From: Bacillota bacterium
GTDB taxonomy: Bacteria > Bacillota > Clostridia > Oscillospirales > Ruminococcaceae
Length of the DNA: 7,163 nt
Direction of reading: 5' to 3'
NCBI GenBank assembly: GCA_023429685.1
Contig: JAEZDF010000001.1
Span: forward strand, 1-7,163
A model generated the notes under the pieces. That model was given only the letters and a program-made list of their open reading frames with translations. It searched no databases and was not told the DNA's origin. How positions within the stretch are numbered: the first letter of the stretch is position 1; every line of letters begins with the position of its first letter. Made by a program: the position numbers and the translations under genes. Shown here piece after piece: positions 1-5,557 of this stretch.

Positions 1-237
1 CAAAATGAAGATTTCCCATAGTAAACAACACCTCCGAATGTATTTTTAACGTAATCCCATGCTTTTATGCCGTTCTCCGATACTTTTTATGGACAAATTA
101 TGAAGTGTCGGTCGTACATTTTGGATAACCATATTGTTAGCGTTTTGGTTGTTATTTAGTATGGGGTATGGATAAGAATTTTATGGTAATTTCACTTTCT
201 TCACCATTGACGAGTGCCACACTCAATGCAAATACAC
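1..237. other. AT-rich noncoding leader region
   Basis: No convincing gene lies in this stretch on either strand: stops are frequent in all frames and the composition is AT-rich compared with the genes to the right. It forms the far upstream region of the regulator gene. A possible minus-strand gene start at the extreme left edge (ATG at 19-17 preceded by GGAGGT at 35-30) is discussed as a finding, because only six codons are visible. Confidence 0.5.
205..228. repeat. imperfect inverted repeat upstream of the regulator promoter
   Basis: CATTGA at 205-210 pairs with TCAATG at 223-228. Inside, GTG and CAC pair around CCA, with CGA left unpaired on one side. The repeat ends 9 nt before the -35 hexamer of the regulator promoter, where an activator or autorepressor could bind. 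It does not resemble the TTTATCTAA half-site seen before the exporter gene, so it is not clearly an operator for the same protein. It could also be chance. Confidence 0.3.
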
Positions 238-266
238 TTGATATCCCCAGTGAAATGTCATATACT
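238..266 (+). promoter_or_regulatory. sigma-A type promoter of the ArsR-like regulator
   Basis: TTGATA at 238-243 and TATACT at 261-266 are each a 5/6 match to the housekeeping consensus and are separated by the ideal 17 nt. Transcription would start near 273, giving an untranslated leader of about 90 nt before the ATG at 362. This is the best promoter match in the leader region. Confidence 0.65.
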
Positions 267-348
267 TAAAAAAATCAGGTGTCCGTCATTGTTCATACCT
301 CGCTATCTCTTAAAACAACACTTTGTGCAAGGCTTGTACACGACTAAC

Positions 349-356
349 AGGAGGTG
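349..356 (+). promoter_or_regulatory. Shine-Dalgarno site that fixes the regulator start
   Basis: AGGAGGTG at 349-356 is a near-perfect anti-16S match. The AGGAGG core (349-354) lies 7 nt before ATG 362. It decides against the TTG at 323, which would add 13 residues and would place this site inside the coding region. Confidence 0.85.
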
Positions 357-361
357 CACCG

Positions 362-1390
362 ATGCAGAACATCATCTACACTGAGCTAGACCCTTTTTTT
401 GAAACCATTGGTCTTCTACTTGTTTCGGGAAGGGTTCAACAAGCAAAGCAAGATATGCTGAGCGCCCTTTCTCAGCATGTACTGGATGCCGAAGGCTTTT
501 ACGATAAGCACCTTATGATCTATGACCGTTATGTGGCGACATTTGAAAAATACAAGGTCGCAGACGGGTCGCAGTCGATGCTCGCTAGTCAGGAGGACGA
601 CGACTTTGCGCTGATACTACTATCCCTGCTGTGCGCAAACCGCGACGAAATACACAGGCTTGATACGCTGACCGACAGCGACATCAACGCCGAGATTATC
701 GAGATATACAAAGAGTTGTTTTCATCCGACTTCCTGCCGCAACAGGTTGAAACGATGGACGACATCATCGCGTTCTGGGACGCCACTTCTCTATCGCAGA
801 GCACCAAGTGGCAGCTGACAAAGCTTATGCAGACGCCAAAGGCGCATATAGTGCGTATTATTAAACAGATTGAAGAGAATCTCCCCGCGTTTGAACAAGC
901 ATACGACGAGATAAAGCAGCCGATAAAAAGGTTGACTACAATGTACCAACAATCGGTAACGGATAAGCAAAACGAGGTGTTTAGTAACCTTGTTGATTCG
1001 TTTCCCGAAGCACGCGCCGTCTACCCAACCCTTGCAGTTCCGATTTCGATGCTGATTATATCAAACCGTTGCTATTATGGACTGTTAACCCCCCTTGTTA
1101 CGAAAAATGGCAGTTCGCCCTACCAAACAGAACAGCTGCTGACCTGTATGAAGGCGCTCTCAGATAGCAGCAAGCTATCCGTGCTTCGCTCACTAAAAGA
1201 ATCGTCAAAGTATAACATGGAGATTGCGCAGCAGCTTGGTCTTACGGCCGCCACCATGTCACACCATCTGAATGTCTTGCTCAGCTGCGGGTTTGTCGGC
1301 ATCAAAAGGCAGGGCAACCGCATCTATTATTATCCGCAGACCGATGCGCTCCGTGCTTTTATTACGGCATTGGAGCAGGAATTGTTGTAG
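362..1390 (+). CDS. ArsR-type winged-helix regulator with large N-terminal domain
   Basis: A 342-residue predicted DNA-binding transcription factor. The last ~85 residues (about 256-335) are a classic ArsR winged helix: ALSDSSKLSVLRSL, then the helix-turn-helix with recognition helix TAATMSHHLNVL (295-306), then a basic beta wing GIKRQGNRIYYYP (313-325). Ordinary ArsR proteins are about 100 residues. Here about 250 residues of mostly alpha-helical sequence precede the domain, and I do not recognise them. They lack the ELCVCDL metal-binding motif and any Cys cluster, so metal sensing is not supported; a ligand- or peptide-sensing or dimerisation role is an inference. The start is chosen at ATG 362 because of the perfect Shine-Dalgarno. 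The gene has its own promoter and a terminator, and lies just upstream of an ABC exporter whose promoter is packed with inverted repeats, so it likely controls that exporter. Annotation as a transcriptional regulator is secure; target and signal are not. Confidence 0.9.
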   Translation: MQNIIYTELDPFFETIGLLLVSGRVQQAKQDMLSALSQHVLDAEGFYDKHLMIYDRYVATFEKYKVADGSQSMLASQEDDDFALILLSLLCANRDEIHRLDTLTDSDINAEIIEIYKELFSSDFLPQQVETMDDIIAFWDATSLSQSTKWQLTKLMQTPKAHIVRIIKQIEENLPAFEQAYDEIKQPIKRLTTMYQQSVTDKQNEVFSNLVDSFPEARAVYPTLAVPISMLIISNRCYYGLLTPLVTKNGSSPYQTEQLLTCMKALSDSSKLSVLRSLKESSKYNMEIAQQLGLTAATMSHHLNVLLSCGFVGIKRQGNRIYYYPQTDALRAFITALEQELL

Positions 1391-1451
1391 CGACAAATTT
1401 GGTTCAGGCGTTTTTAAAACGAAAAAGTGGTGGATATTTCGCTAGACAAGT

Positions 1452-1482
1452 TTGATTTAACGCAGTTTTGGAGTTTTATAAT
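1452..1482 (+). promoter_or_regulatory. weak promoter-like pair before the hairpin
   Basis: A perfect TATAAT lies at 1477-1482 with TTGATT at 1452-1457, a 19-nt spacer that is longer than ideal. If active, transcription would start near 1489 and run almost at once into the hairpin at 1495-1530, giving only a tiny RNA or an attenuated leader. In AT-rich DNA a chance TATAAT is common, so this is tentative. Confidence 0.2.
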
Positions 1483-1494
1483 AGACCCCAATAT

Positions 1495-1537
1495 GATTCC
1501 CGATACAGATAACCCTCTGTATCGGGAATCTTTTATT
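1495..1537 (+). terminator. Rho-independent terminator after the regulator
   Basis: GATTCCCGATACAGA (1495-1509) and its exact reverse complement (1516-1530) form a 15-bp perfect stem with a 6-nt loop TAACCC. A T-rich tract (TTTTATT) follows at once. It lies 104 nt after the regulator stop and insulates the exporter promoter from upstream readthrough. The minus-strand flank is not T-rich, so it acts on + strand transcripts. Confidence 0.88.
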
Positions 1538-1540
1538 CTT

Positions 1541-1564
1541 TGTGTTAGATGTTTATCTAACACA
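1541..1564. promoter_or_regulatory. operator-like palindrome O1 upstream of the exporter -35
   Basis: TGTGTTAGAT (1541-1550) and ATCTAACACA (1555-1564) are perfect 10-bp arms around a 4-nt centre GTTT. It ends one base before the TTGACA -35 box. Size and dyad symmetry fit a dimeric winged-helix repressor such as the ArsR-type protein encoded upstream. Its right side contains TTTATCTAA (1552-1560), which recurs downstream. It has no run of T after it, so it is unlikely to be a terminator. Confidence 0.65.
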
Positions 1565-1565
1565 C

Positions 1566-1594
1566 TTGACATTTATCATATACTATGATAAATT
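1566..1594 (+). promoter_or_regulatory. promoter of the ABC exporter gene
   Basis: A perfect -35 TTGACA lies at 1566-1571, and 17 nt later TAAATT at 1589-1594 is a 4/6 match to the -10 consensus. The start would be near 1601, giving a leader of about 47 nt. The space between the two boxes is occupied almost exactly by palindrome O2, a classic position for repression by blocking RNA polymerase. The weak -10 leaves room for strong regulation. Confidence 0.6.
1571..1593. promoter_or_regulatory. operator-like palindrome O2 between -35 and -10
   Basis: ATTTATCATA (1571-1580) and TATGATAAAT (1584-1593) are perfect 10-bp arms separated by TAC. The palindrome fills the spacer of the exporter promoter and overlaps both hexamers, so a bound dimer would exclude RNA polymerase. 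Its half-site TTTATCATA differs from the TTTATCTAA of O1 and O3 only in order at two positions. Confidence 0.65.
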
Positions 1595-1602
1595 TGTTTT
1601 AC

Positions 1603-1633
1603 GTTAATCTAATATGTTTTATATTTATCTAAC
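1603..1633. promoter_or_regulatory. imperfect operator-like palindrome O3 before the exporter RBS
   Basis: GTTAATCTAATAT (1603-1615) and ATATTTATCTAAC (1621-1633) are inverted with 9 of 13 positions paired around GTTTT. On the + strand the same sequences also read as direct repeats, TTAATCTAA (1604) and TTTATCTAA (1624). O3 covers the predicted transcription start and ends one base before the Shine-Dalgarno. It is a candidate third regulator site, weaker than O1 and O2. Confidence 0.45.
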
Positions 1634-1634
1634 T

Positions 1635-1638
1635 GGAG
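1635..1638 (+). promoter_or_regulatory. Shine-Dalgarno site of the ABC exporter
   Basis: GGAG at 1635-1638 sits 9 nt before ATG 1648. A second ATG at 1641 is out of frame and reaches a stop after ten codons, so the start at 1648 is preferred. Confidence 0.6.
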
Positions 1639-1647
1639 TGATGACTT

Positions 1648-3336
1648 ATGAAGGCGTGTCTAAAGAAATATAGGCTGTTGCTTATTGTTACCATCGTACT
1701 TAGCATCCTCTCTTCCACGGCATATGTGTATATTGCAATTATTCTGCAGCAGGTAACCGACACGGCACTTAGCGGGGATATGAACAAATTCCGAGATGTG
1801 ATACTCGGCGCGGTGCTATACCTTGTTCTAATCGGCGTACTGGGCATTGTGTGCACCGCCGTAGGCAAGCGGCTGACGCGAAGCCTGATGGGCTATCTAA
1901 GAACGCTGGTGTTTCGCGGTGTGCTAAAGCAAACCCCTCAGGATTTTGGCAGCGTGGATACCGCGCAGTATCTATCGGCTCTAACCAACGACATGAAGCT
2001 GGTGGAAGACAACCTGATCGTTCCTCTGCTGCTCAGCCTGCAGCAGGCGGTGCTGTTCGTCGCGGCACTGGTCGTGCTGTTCACCATCAGCCCTGTGATT
2101 GCGCTGTGCCTGATTGGTTTTCTTGTGCTGATGCTGTGTGTGCCTGCTTTGTTCGGCAAGGCACTGCAAAAACGGCAGGATGCGTTATCCCTTGCAATGG
2201 CAGCCTTTACGCAAAAGGCCAAAGACCTGCTCGCGGGGTATGAGGTGATAAAATGCTACCTGCTTGATAAACCCGTGCAGGCTGATTTTGACGTTGAAAA
2301 CAAGCAGCTCATTCATGCCGCCGCGCGCAGTGACCGCGTTAACGCAGCAAACGAAAGCGTCTCGGAGGTACTTGCGTACTTTACGCTGTTTTCGGGTATC
2401 TTTATCGGCGCGTATATGGTCATTATCGGCAGCATCACGGCGGGGGTATTGCTTGCGCTGATTCAGCTGAGCAGTTCGTTTGTAACGCCGCTTATGGTCA
2501 TTATGCAGAGCGCGCCGCGCATGCAGGGCGTCGTGCCGGTATTAACACGACTTGAAAGCCTTGCAAATTATCAGGACACGGCGTTGCAAGGGACTGTGCC
2601 CGCAACGCTTACAAGCCAGATTGCCATAGAGGACCTGTGCTTTGCGTATGACGAAGAACAGCCTGTTTTAAAGGGTGTGACCATGACGATTAAAAGGGGG
2701 AAAAAGATTGCGGTGACGGGGCGTAGCGGCTGCGGTAAAACAACCCTAATCCGTCTGCTTTCGGGCGACCTACAGGGTTTTTCCGGCAGTATCCGATACG
2801 ACGGCAGCGAGATTCAAACACTACTGCCCGATTCGCTGCGCGGTCTGCTTTCGGTCATACACCAAAAGGTTACTCTGTTTTGCGGCAGCATACGACACAA
2901 CATCTGCCTGTACAACAGTTATACAGACAGTGAACTGGACGCCGTACTCCAGGGAAGCGGGCTACAGTCGATGATTGCCCGCCAGCCCGATGGGCTTGAG
3001 GTACATACGGGAGAAAACGGCGCTTCTCTTTCGGGGGGCGAGCGCCAGCGCATTGCCGTTGCGCGGGCGCTGATTCGTAACACACCGCTGCTGATACTTG
3101 ATGAGGGAACCTCTTCCATCGATCGTCAAACCGCCTACGACATTGAGCAACGTCTGCTGAGCCGCGACGATTTAACGCTTATTAGCATCACCCACAATAT
3201 GAGTAGAGAGACACTGCGGCTGTATGACGAGATCTTCTATCTGGAAGACGGGCGGGTTGCGGAGCACGGGCACCTTGATGACCTGCTCGCTATGCAGGGC
3301 GCATTCTCGCGGTTCTTCCATGTAGCGGCACAATAA
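1648..3336 (+). CDS. ABC exporter half-transporter (membrane plus ATPase domains)
   Basis: A 562-residue type IV (exporter-fold) ABC half-transporter expected to work as a homodimer in the cytoplasmic membrane, pumping an unknown substrate outward with ATP. The membrane domain is residues 1-300, with hydrophobic segments near 10-33, 50-72, 127-147, 149-168, 241-260 and 262-285. The ATPase domain is about 325-560. It has A-loop Tyr334, Walker A GRSGCGKTT (358-366), Q-loop Gln406, signature LSGGERQ (461-467), Walker B LLILDE with catalytic Glu486, D-loop SSID (489-492) and switch His516. All catalytic residues are present, so it should be active. There is no N-terminal C39 peptidase domain, which argues against a self-processing bacteriocin exporter. 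No partner half-transporter or substrate gene is adjacent. The promoter is packed with palindromes probably bound by the upstream ArsR-type regulator. It could be a multidrug, lipid or peptide exporter; the sequence does not decide. Confidence 0.93.
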   Translation: MKACLKKYRLLLIVTIVLSILSSTAYVYIAIILQQVTDTALSGDMNKFRDVILGAVLYLVLIGVLGIVCTAVGKRLTRSLMGYLRTLVFRGVLKQTPQDFGSVDTAQYLSALTNDMKLVEDNLIVPLLLSLQQAVLFVAALVVLFTISPVIALCLIGFLVLMLCVPALFGKALQKRQDALSLAMAAFTQKAKDLLAGYEVIKCYLLDKPVQADFDVENKQLIHAAARSDRVNAANESVSEVLAYFTLFSGIFIGAYMVIIGSITAGVLLALIQLSSSFVTPLMVIMQSAPRMQGVVPVLTRLESLANYQDTALQGTVPATLTSQIAIEDLCFAYDEEQPVLKGVTMTIKRGKKIAVTGRSGCGKTTLIRLLSGDLQGFSGSIRYDGSEIQTLLPDSLRGLLSVIHQKVTLFCGSIRHNICLYNSYTDSELDAVLQGSGLQSMIARQPDGLEVHTGENGASLSGGERQRIAVARALIRNTPLLILDEGTSSIDRQTAYDIEQRLLSRDDLTLISITHNMSRETLRLYDEIFYLEDGRVAEHGHLDDLLAMQGAFSRFFHVAAQ

Positions 3337-3365
3337 CACCTGTTAAACCATTGCACCGACGACAA

Positions 3366-3409
3366 AACACCCGGCAGAGCATCCCAATGGGGATACCCTG
3401 CCGGGTGTT
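3366..3409 (-). terminator. strong hairpin terminator between convergent genes
   Basis: AACACCCGGCAG (3366-3377) and CTGCCGGGTGTT (3398-3409) form a 12-bp GC-rich stem. An inner ATCCC/GGGAT stem extends it. Read on the minus strand, the stem runs into TTTTGTC, a good terminator for purA, whose stop is at 3422. Read on the plus strand the following sequence is less T-rich (TTGTAATGTTT), but it may still stop exporter transcripts, 30 nt after their stop codon. It is therefore probably bidirectional. Confidence 0.85.
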
Positions 3410-3421
3410 GTAATGTTTCGT

Positions 3422-4696
3422 TTACCGCTCTAGGTTCTGCGTGCGCGCGGGACCTACGCCCACCATGCTGATGCGGCAGCCGCACAGCTCCTCTAGGCGT
3501 GCAATGTAGCTTTTGCACGTTGCGGGCAGGTCGTCAAAGCTTCTGCATCCCGTAATATCCTCGTTAAAGCCGGGCAGCTCCTCGTAAACGGGGGTGCAGC
3601 CCTCCAGTTCTTCGAGTGTTGGGGGGTAATCGTTTGCCACGGTGCCGTCGGGCAGACGGTACGCAACACAAACCTGAAGCGAACCAATCCCCGAAAGGGT
3701 ATCGAGCTTATTAACCGCAAGCTCGGTTAAGCCGTTTACGCGCACCGAATGGCGCAAGATTACCGAATCAAACCAGCCGGTTCTGCGGGGGCGACCGGTG
3801 GTGGTACCGAACTCGTGACCCGCGGTGCGGATGCGCTCACCGATCTCGTTGTCAAGCTCGGTGGGAAACGGTCCCTTGCCGACACGGGTGGTATAGCTTT
3901 TGCATACACCAAGTACCGAATCGATTGCGGTGGGACCAAGCCCTGTGCCGGTGCACACGCCGCCCGATACGGGATGCGACGAGGTGACAAAGGGGTAGGT
4001 GCCCACGTCGATATCCAGCAGCGTTCCCTGCGCACCCTCAAACAGCACATCCTTGCCCGCTTTTACCGCCTCAAACGCAAGCACCGATACATCGGCAACG
4101 TATTTCTTTAGGCGCTCGCCGCACTGGGTATAGAGCGCGATGGTTTTCTCAATATCCACCGGCTCACCGCCGTAGACCTCGGTAATGATTTTATTCTTTA
4201 ACTCCCCTGTTGTCCGCGTCTTTTCGCGCAGCAGGTCGGGGTTAATCACGTCGTACATGCGAAGCCCTGAACGCTCCGCCTTATCCATATAACACGGACC
4301 GATGCCGCGTTTGGTGGTGCCGATATCGCTTTTGCCGCGATAGGTCTCGCTTAGCCCATCGAGCACAAGGTGCCACGGCATAATCACATGTGCGCGGGGG
4401 TCGATGCGCAGGTTGTCGCAGCTAATGCCGCGCTCTTCAAGTCCGTCAATCTCCTGCAGGATGCTCACGGGGTCGATTACCACGCCGCAGCCTACCAAGC
4501 AGGGCGTGCCTTTGTATAGAATACCCGACGGAATCAGGTGCAGTTTGTAAACCTCGCCGTCGTTCTCCACGGTATGACCGGCGTTGTTACCGCCCTGACT
4601 TCTTACCACAACATCCGCACGTGAAGCGAGGATATCGATAATCTTACCTTTTCCCTCGTCGCCCCACTGTACGCCGACTACTACTCTGGCTGGCAT
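3422..4696 (-). CDS. purA: adenylosuccinate synthetase
   Basis: A 424-residue cytosolic enzyme that joins aspartate to IMP using GTP, giving adenylosuccinate, the first committed step from IMP to AMP. The N-terminal glycine-rich loop QWGDEGKGK (10-18) carries catalytic Asp13, and GGNNAGHT carries catalytic His41, matching the E. coli numbering. Further family marks are SDIGTTKRGIGP (123-134), FEGAQGTLLDID (219-230), TTGRPRRTGWFD (299-310), the guanine-recognition NKLD (329-332) and C-terminal GPAR (415-418). Length is normal (E. coli 432, B. subtilis 430). The ATG at 4696 is preferred over the one at 4711, because GAGG lies 9 nt before it and the family begins close to the glycine loop; the 4711 start has no good ribosome site. 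It is a single gene with its own promoter and a terminator, not in a purine operon here. No PurBox was seen upstream. Confidence 0.97.
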   Translation of the reverse strand: MPARVVVGVQWGDEGKGKIIDILASRADVVVRSQGGNNAGHTVENDGEVYKLHLIPSGILYKGTPCLVGCGVVIDPVSILQEIDGLEERGISCDNLRIDPRAHVIMPWHLVLDGLSETYRGKSDIGTTKRGIGPCYMDKAERSGLRMYDVINPDLLREKTRTTGELKNKIITEVYGGEPVDIEKTIALYTQCGERLKKYVADVSVLAFEAVKAGKDVLFEGAQGTLLDIDVGTYPFVTSSHPVSGGVCTGTGLGPTAIDSVLGVCKSYTTRVGKGPFPTELDNEIGERIRTAGHEFGTTTGRPRRTGWFDSVILRHSVRVNGLTELAVNKLDTLSGIGSLQVCVAYRLPDGTVANDYPPTLEELEGCTPVYEELPGFNEDITGCRSFDDLPATCKSYIARLEELCGCRISMVGVGPARTQNLER

Positions 4697-4762
4697 AGAA
4701 ACAGACCTCATTTCTTAGGGAAGCTCGCCCCCTAGATTGTGGCAATGCGTTAAACCACTAAA

Positions 4763-4774
4763 GTGCTTTCGCAC
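4763..4774 (-). promoter_or_regulatory. GNRA-capped hairpin at the predicted 5' end of purA mRNA
   Basis: On the minus strand GTGC-GAAA-GCAC forms a 4-bp stem with a GNRA tetraloop. The predicted start is near 4775, so the transcript would begin GGGTGCGAAAGCAC with the hairpin at its very end. Such 5' stem-loops can protect mRNA from decay. It is too short to be a riboswitch, and no known purine aptamer core is visible in the rest of the ~80-nt leader. Confidence 0.35.
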
Positions 4775-4781
4775 CCAAAAC

Positions 4782-4810
4782 ATTATAACAGAAAAAACCC
4801 GTGGGCACAA
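4782..4810 (-). promoter_or_regulatory. purA promoter with extended -10
   Basis: On the minus strand TGTTATAAT (4790-4782) is a perfect extended -10 element. TTGTGC at 4810-4805 is a weak 3/6 -35 box with a 17-nt spacer, acceptable because the TG extension compensates. The start would be near 4775, leaving about 80 nt to the ATG. The spacer and -35 box lie inside the terminator hairpin of the upstream operon. Confidence 0.7.
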
Positions 4811-4822
4811 CCCGACGGGTTT
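4792..4822 (-). terminator. Rho-independent terminator of the acyltransferase operon
   Basis: On the minus strand AAACCCGT (4822-4815) pairs with ACGGGTTT (4802-4795). An inner GGG/CCC stem closes a TTGTG loop, with one bulged C. A run of T (4797-4792) follows. It starts 22 nt after the stop codon of the zinc-ribbon membrane gene, and overlaps the purA promoter. Confidence 0.85.
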
Positions 4823-4844
4823 ACATTTTTCCCGAGATCAAACA

Positions 4845-5537
4845 CTAGATGTGAAACCGCTTTTTTAGCTCCCGACCGACATGCCGGTCGGCAAACAACA
4901 CCGTGGAGCCAAGCGTAATCAGCGCATAAGCCCCCGAAGCTACGGACGGCCACGCCACCTGCTGCACCCCAAACGGCAGCAGAATAAGCGGCACCAAACC
5001 AAACGCCCCGATCACAAGCTGACACAACAGGTACTCGCCGCGCCCTACCCGCTTAAGTAGGATTAACAGCGTAATGGCAAAGGTTGCAAGCATTAAAAAG
5101 AACGGGATGGCATAGTCCAGCGACCACCCGGTAGCGCCTGAAAAATAGTCGATGATGTAAAGCCCCGCCCCGATGCTGACAATCTGCACCCCATACCGAA
5201 ACGCAAAGTTACGCATGCTGCGCAGCGACCATGTAACAGTCACCCAAACATAGACAATACCCGCAAGCACAATAATCGACCAGCCAATCCTGCCCCCAGA
5301 CGTAAAGTAATCCACAAGCAGACAGACGATTGCCGCAGTGTAGGAGATAAACACCGCAAACCGAAGCCAGAAATTGTAGCCAAAAAAGCTTTCCGCTATC
5401 ACGGGATAGGTGTTTTTACCCGCTACCTGTGGCTCGTTTGGCTCTTCGCTCACGCAGGTTATCAACCTTTGTCCGCACAACGGGCAATGACGTGTTTCGT
5501 TGGCAACGTTCACTTTGCACGCGCTACAATGGTTCAT
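4845..5537 (-). CDS. zinc-ribbon six-helix membrane protein (DUF6320-like)
   Basis: A 230-residue predicted membrane protein of unknown function. The N-terminus is a small cytosolic zinc ribbon with CxxC-x10-CxxC (Cys4, 7, 18, 21). A short polar linker and about six hydrophobic segments follow, near 58-77, 84-104, 114-131, 141-162, 169-189 and 196-216. The tail is basic and ends in ELKKRFHI. This layout fits the DUF6320 family as I recall it, which often sits beside condensation-type acyltransferases in Clostridia. The start is set at ATG 5537, because GGGAGGA (5550-5544) lies 6 nt before it and the Cys motif then begins at residue 4. An alternative ATG at 5561 overlaps the previous stop as ATGA and would add eight residues. 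It is the last gene of a three-gene operon, with a terminator directly after. The zinc ribbon may bind a partner or tune stability. Confidence 0.85.
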   Translation of the reverse strand: MNHCSACKVNVANETRHCPLCGQRLITCVSEEPNEPQVAGKNTYPVIAESFFGYNFWLRFAVFISYTAAIVCLLVDYFTSGGRIGWSIIVLAGIVYVWVTVTWSLRSMRNFAFRYGVQIVSIGAGLYIIDYFSGATGWSLDYAIPFFLMLATFAITLLILLKRVGRGEYLLCQLVIGAFGLVPLILLPFGVQQVAWPSVASGAYALITLGSTVLFADRHVGRELKKRFHI

Positions 5538-5543
5538 GCCGAT

Positions 5544-5550
5544 TCCTCCC
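5544..5550 (-). promoter_or_regulatory. Shine-Dalgarno site deciding the zinc-ribbon protein start
   Basis: GGGAGGA on the minus strand (5550-5544) lies 6 nt before ATG 5537 and just after the stop of the preceding gene (5560-5558). It supports the shorter protein over the start at 5561, which has only a weak AGGG upstream. Confidence 0.75.
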
Positions 5551-5557
5551 GCACCTG

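Noticed and set aside
122..175. Two copies of TGGATAA (122-128 and 169-175) as operator sites
   Set aside because: They are 7 bases long in AT-rich DNA, share only GATAA with the reverse of the exporter half-site, and have no dyad symmetry.
323..361. TTG start giving a 13-residue longer regulator
   Set aside because: The near-perfect AGGAGGTG at 349-356 would then be coding, while it is ideally placed for the ATG at 362. Nothing resembling a ribosome site is placed for the TTG.
1851..2243. Plus-strand 130-residue open frame inside the ABC gene
   Set aside because: It overlaps the membrane domain of a complete ABC exporter in another frame, and its Arg/Ala/Gly-rich sequence looks like a frame shadow.
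3749..4111. Plus-strand 120-residue open frame inside purA
   Set aside because: It is fully antisense to purA, whose family motifs are unambiguous. It has no recognisable domain or ribosome site and is a by-product of GC-rich codon use.
4697..4711. Upstream ATG of purA at 4711
   Set aside because: No Shine-Dalgarno precedes it, while the ATG at 4696 has GAGG 9 nt upstream and matches the usual N-terminus length of the family.
4697..4775. Purine riboswitch or PurR box in the purA leader
   Set aside because: The leader is only about 80 nt and shows no conserved purine aptamer core, and no PurBox-like CCGAAC sequence appears near the promoter.
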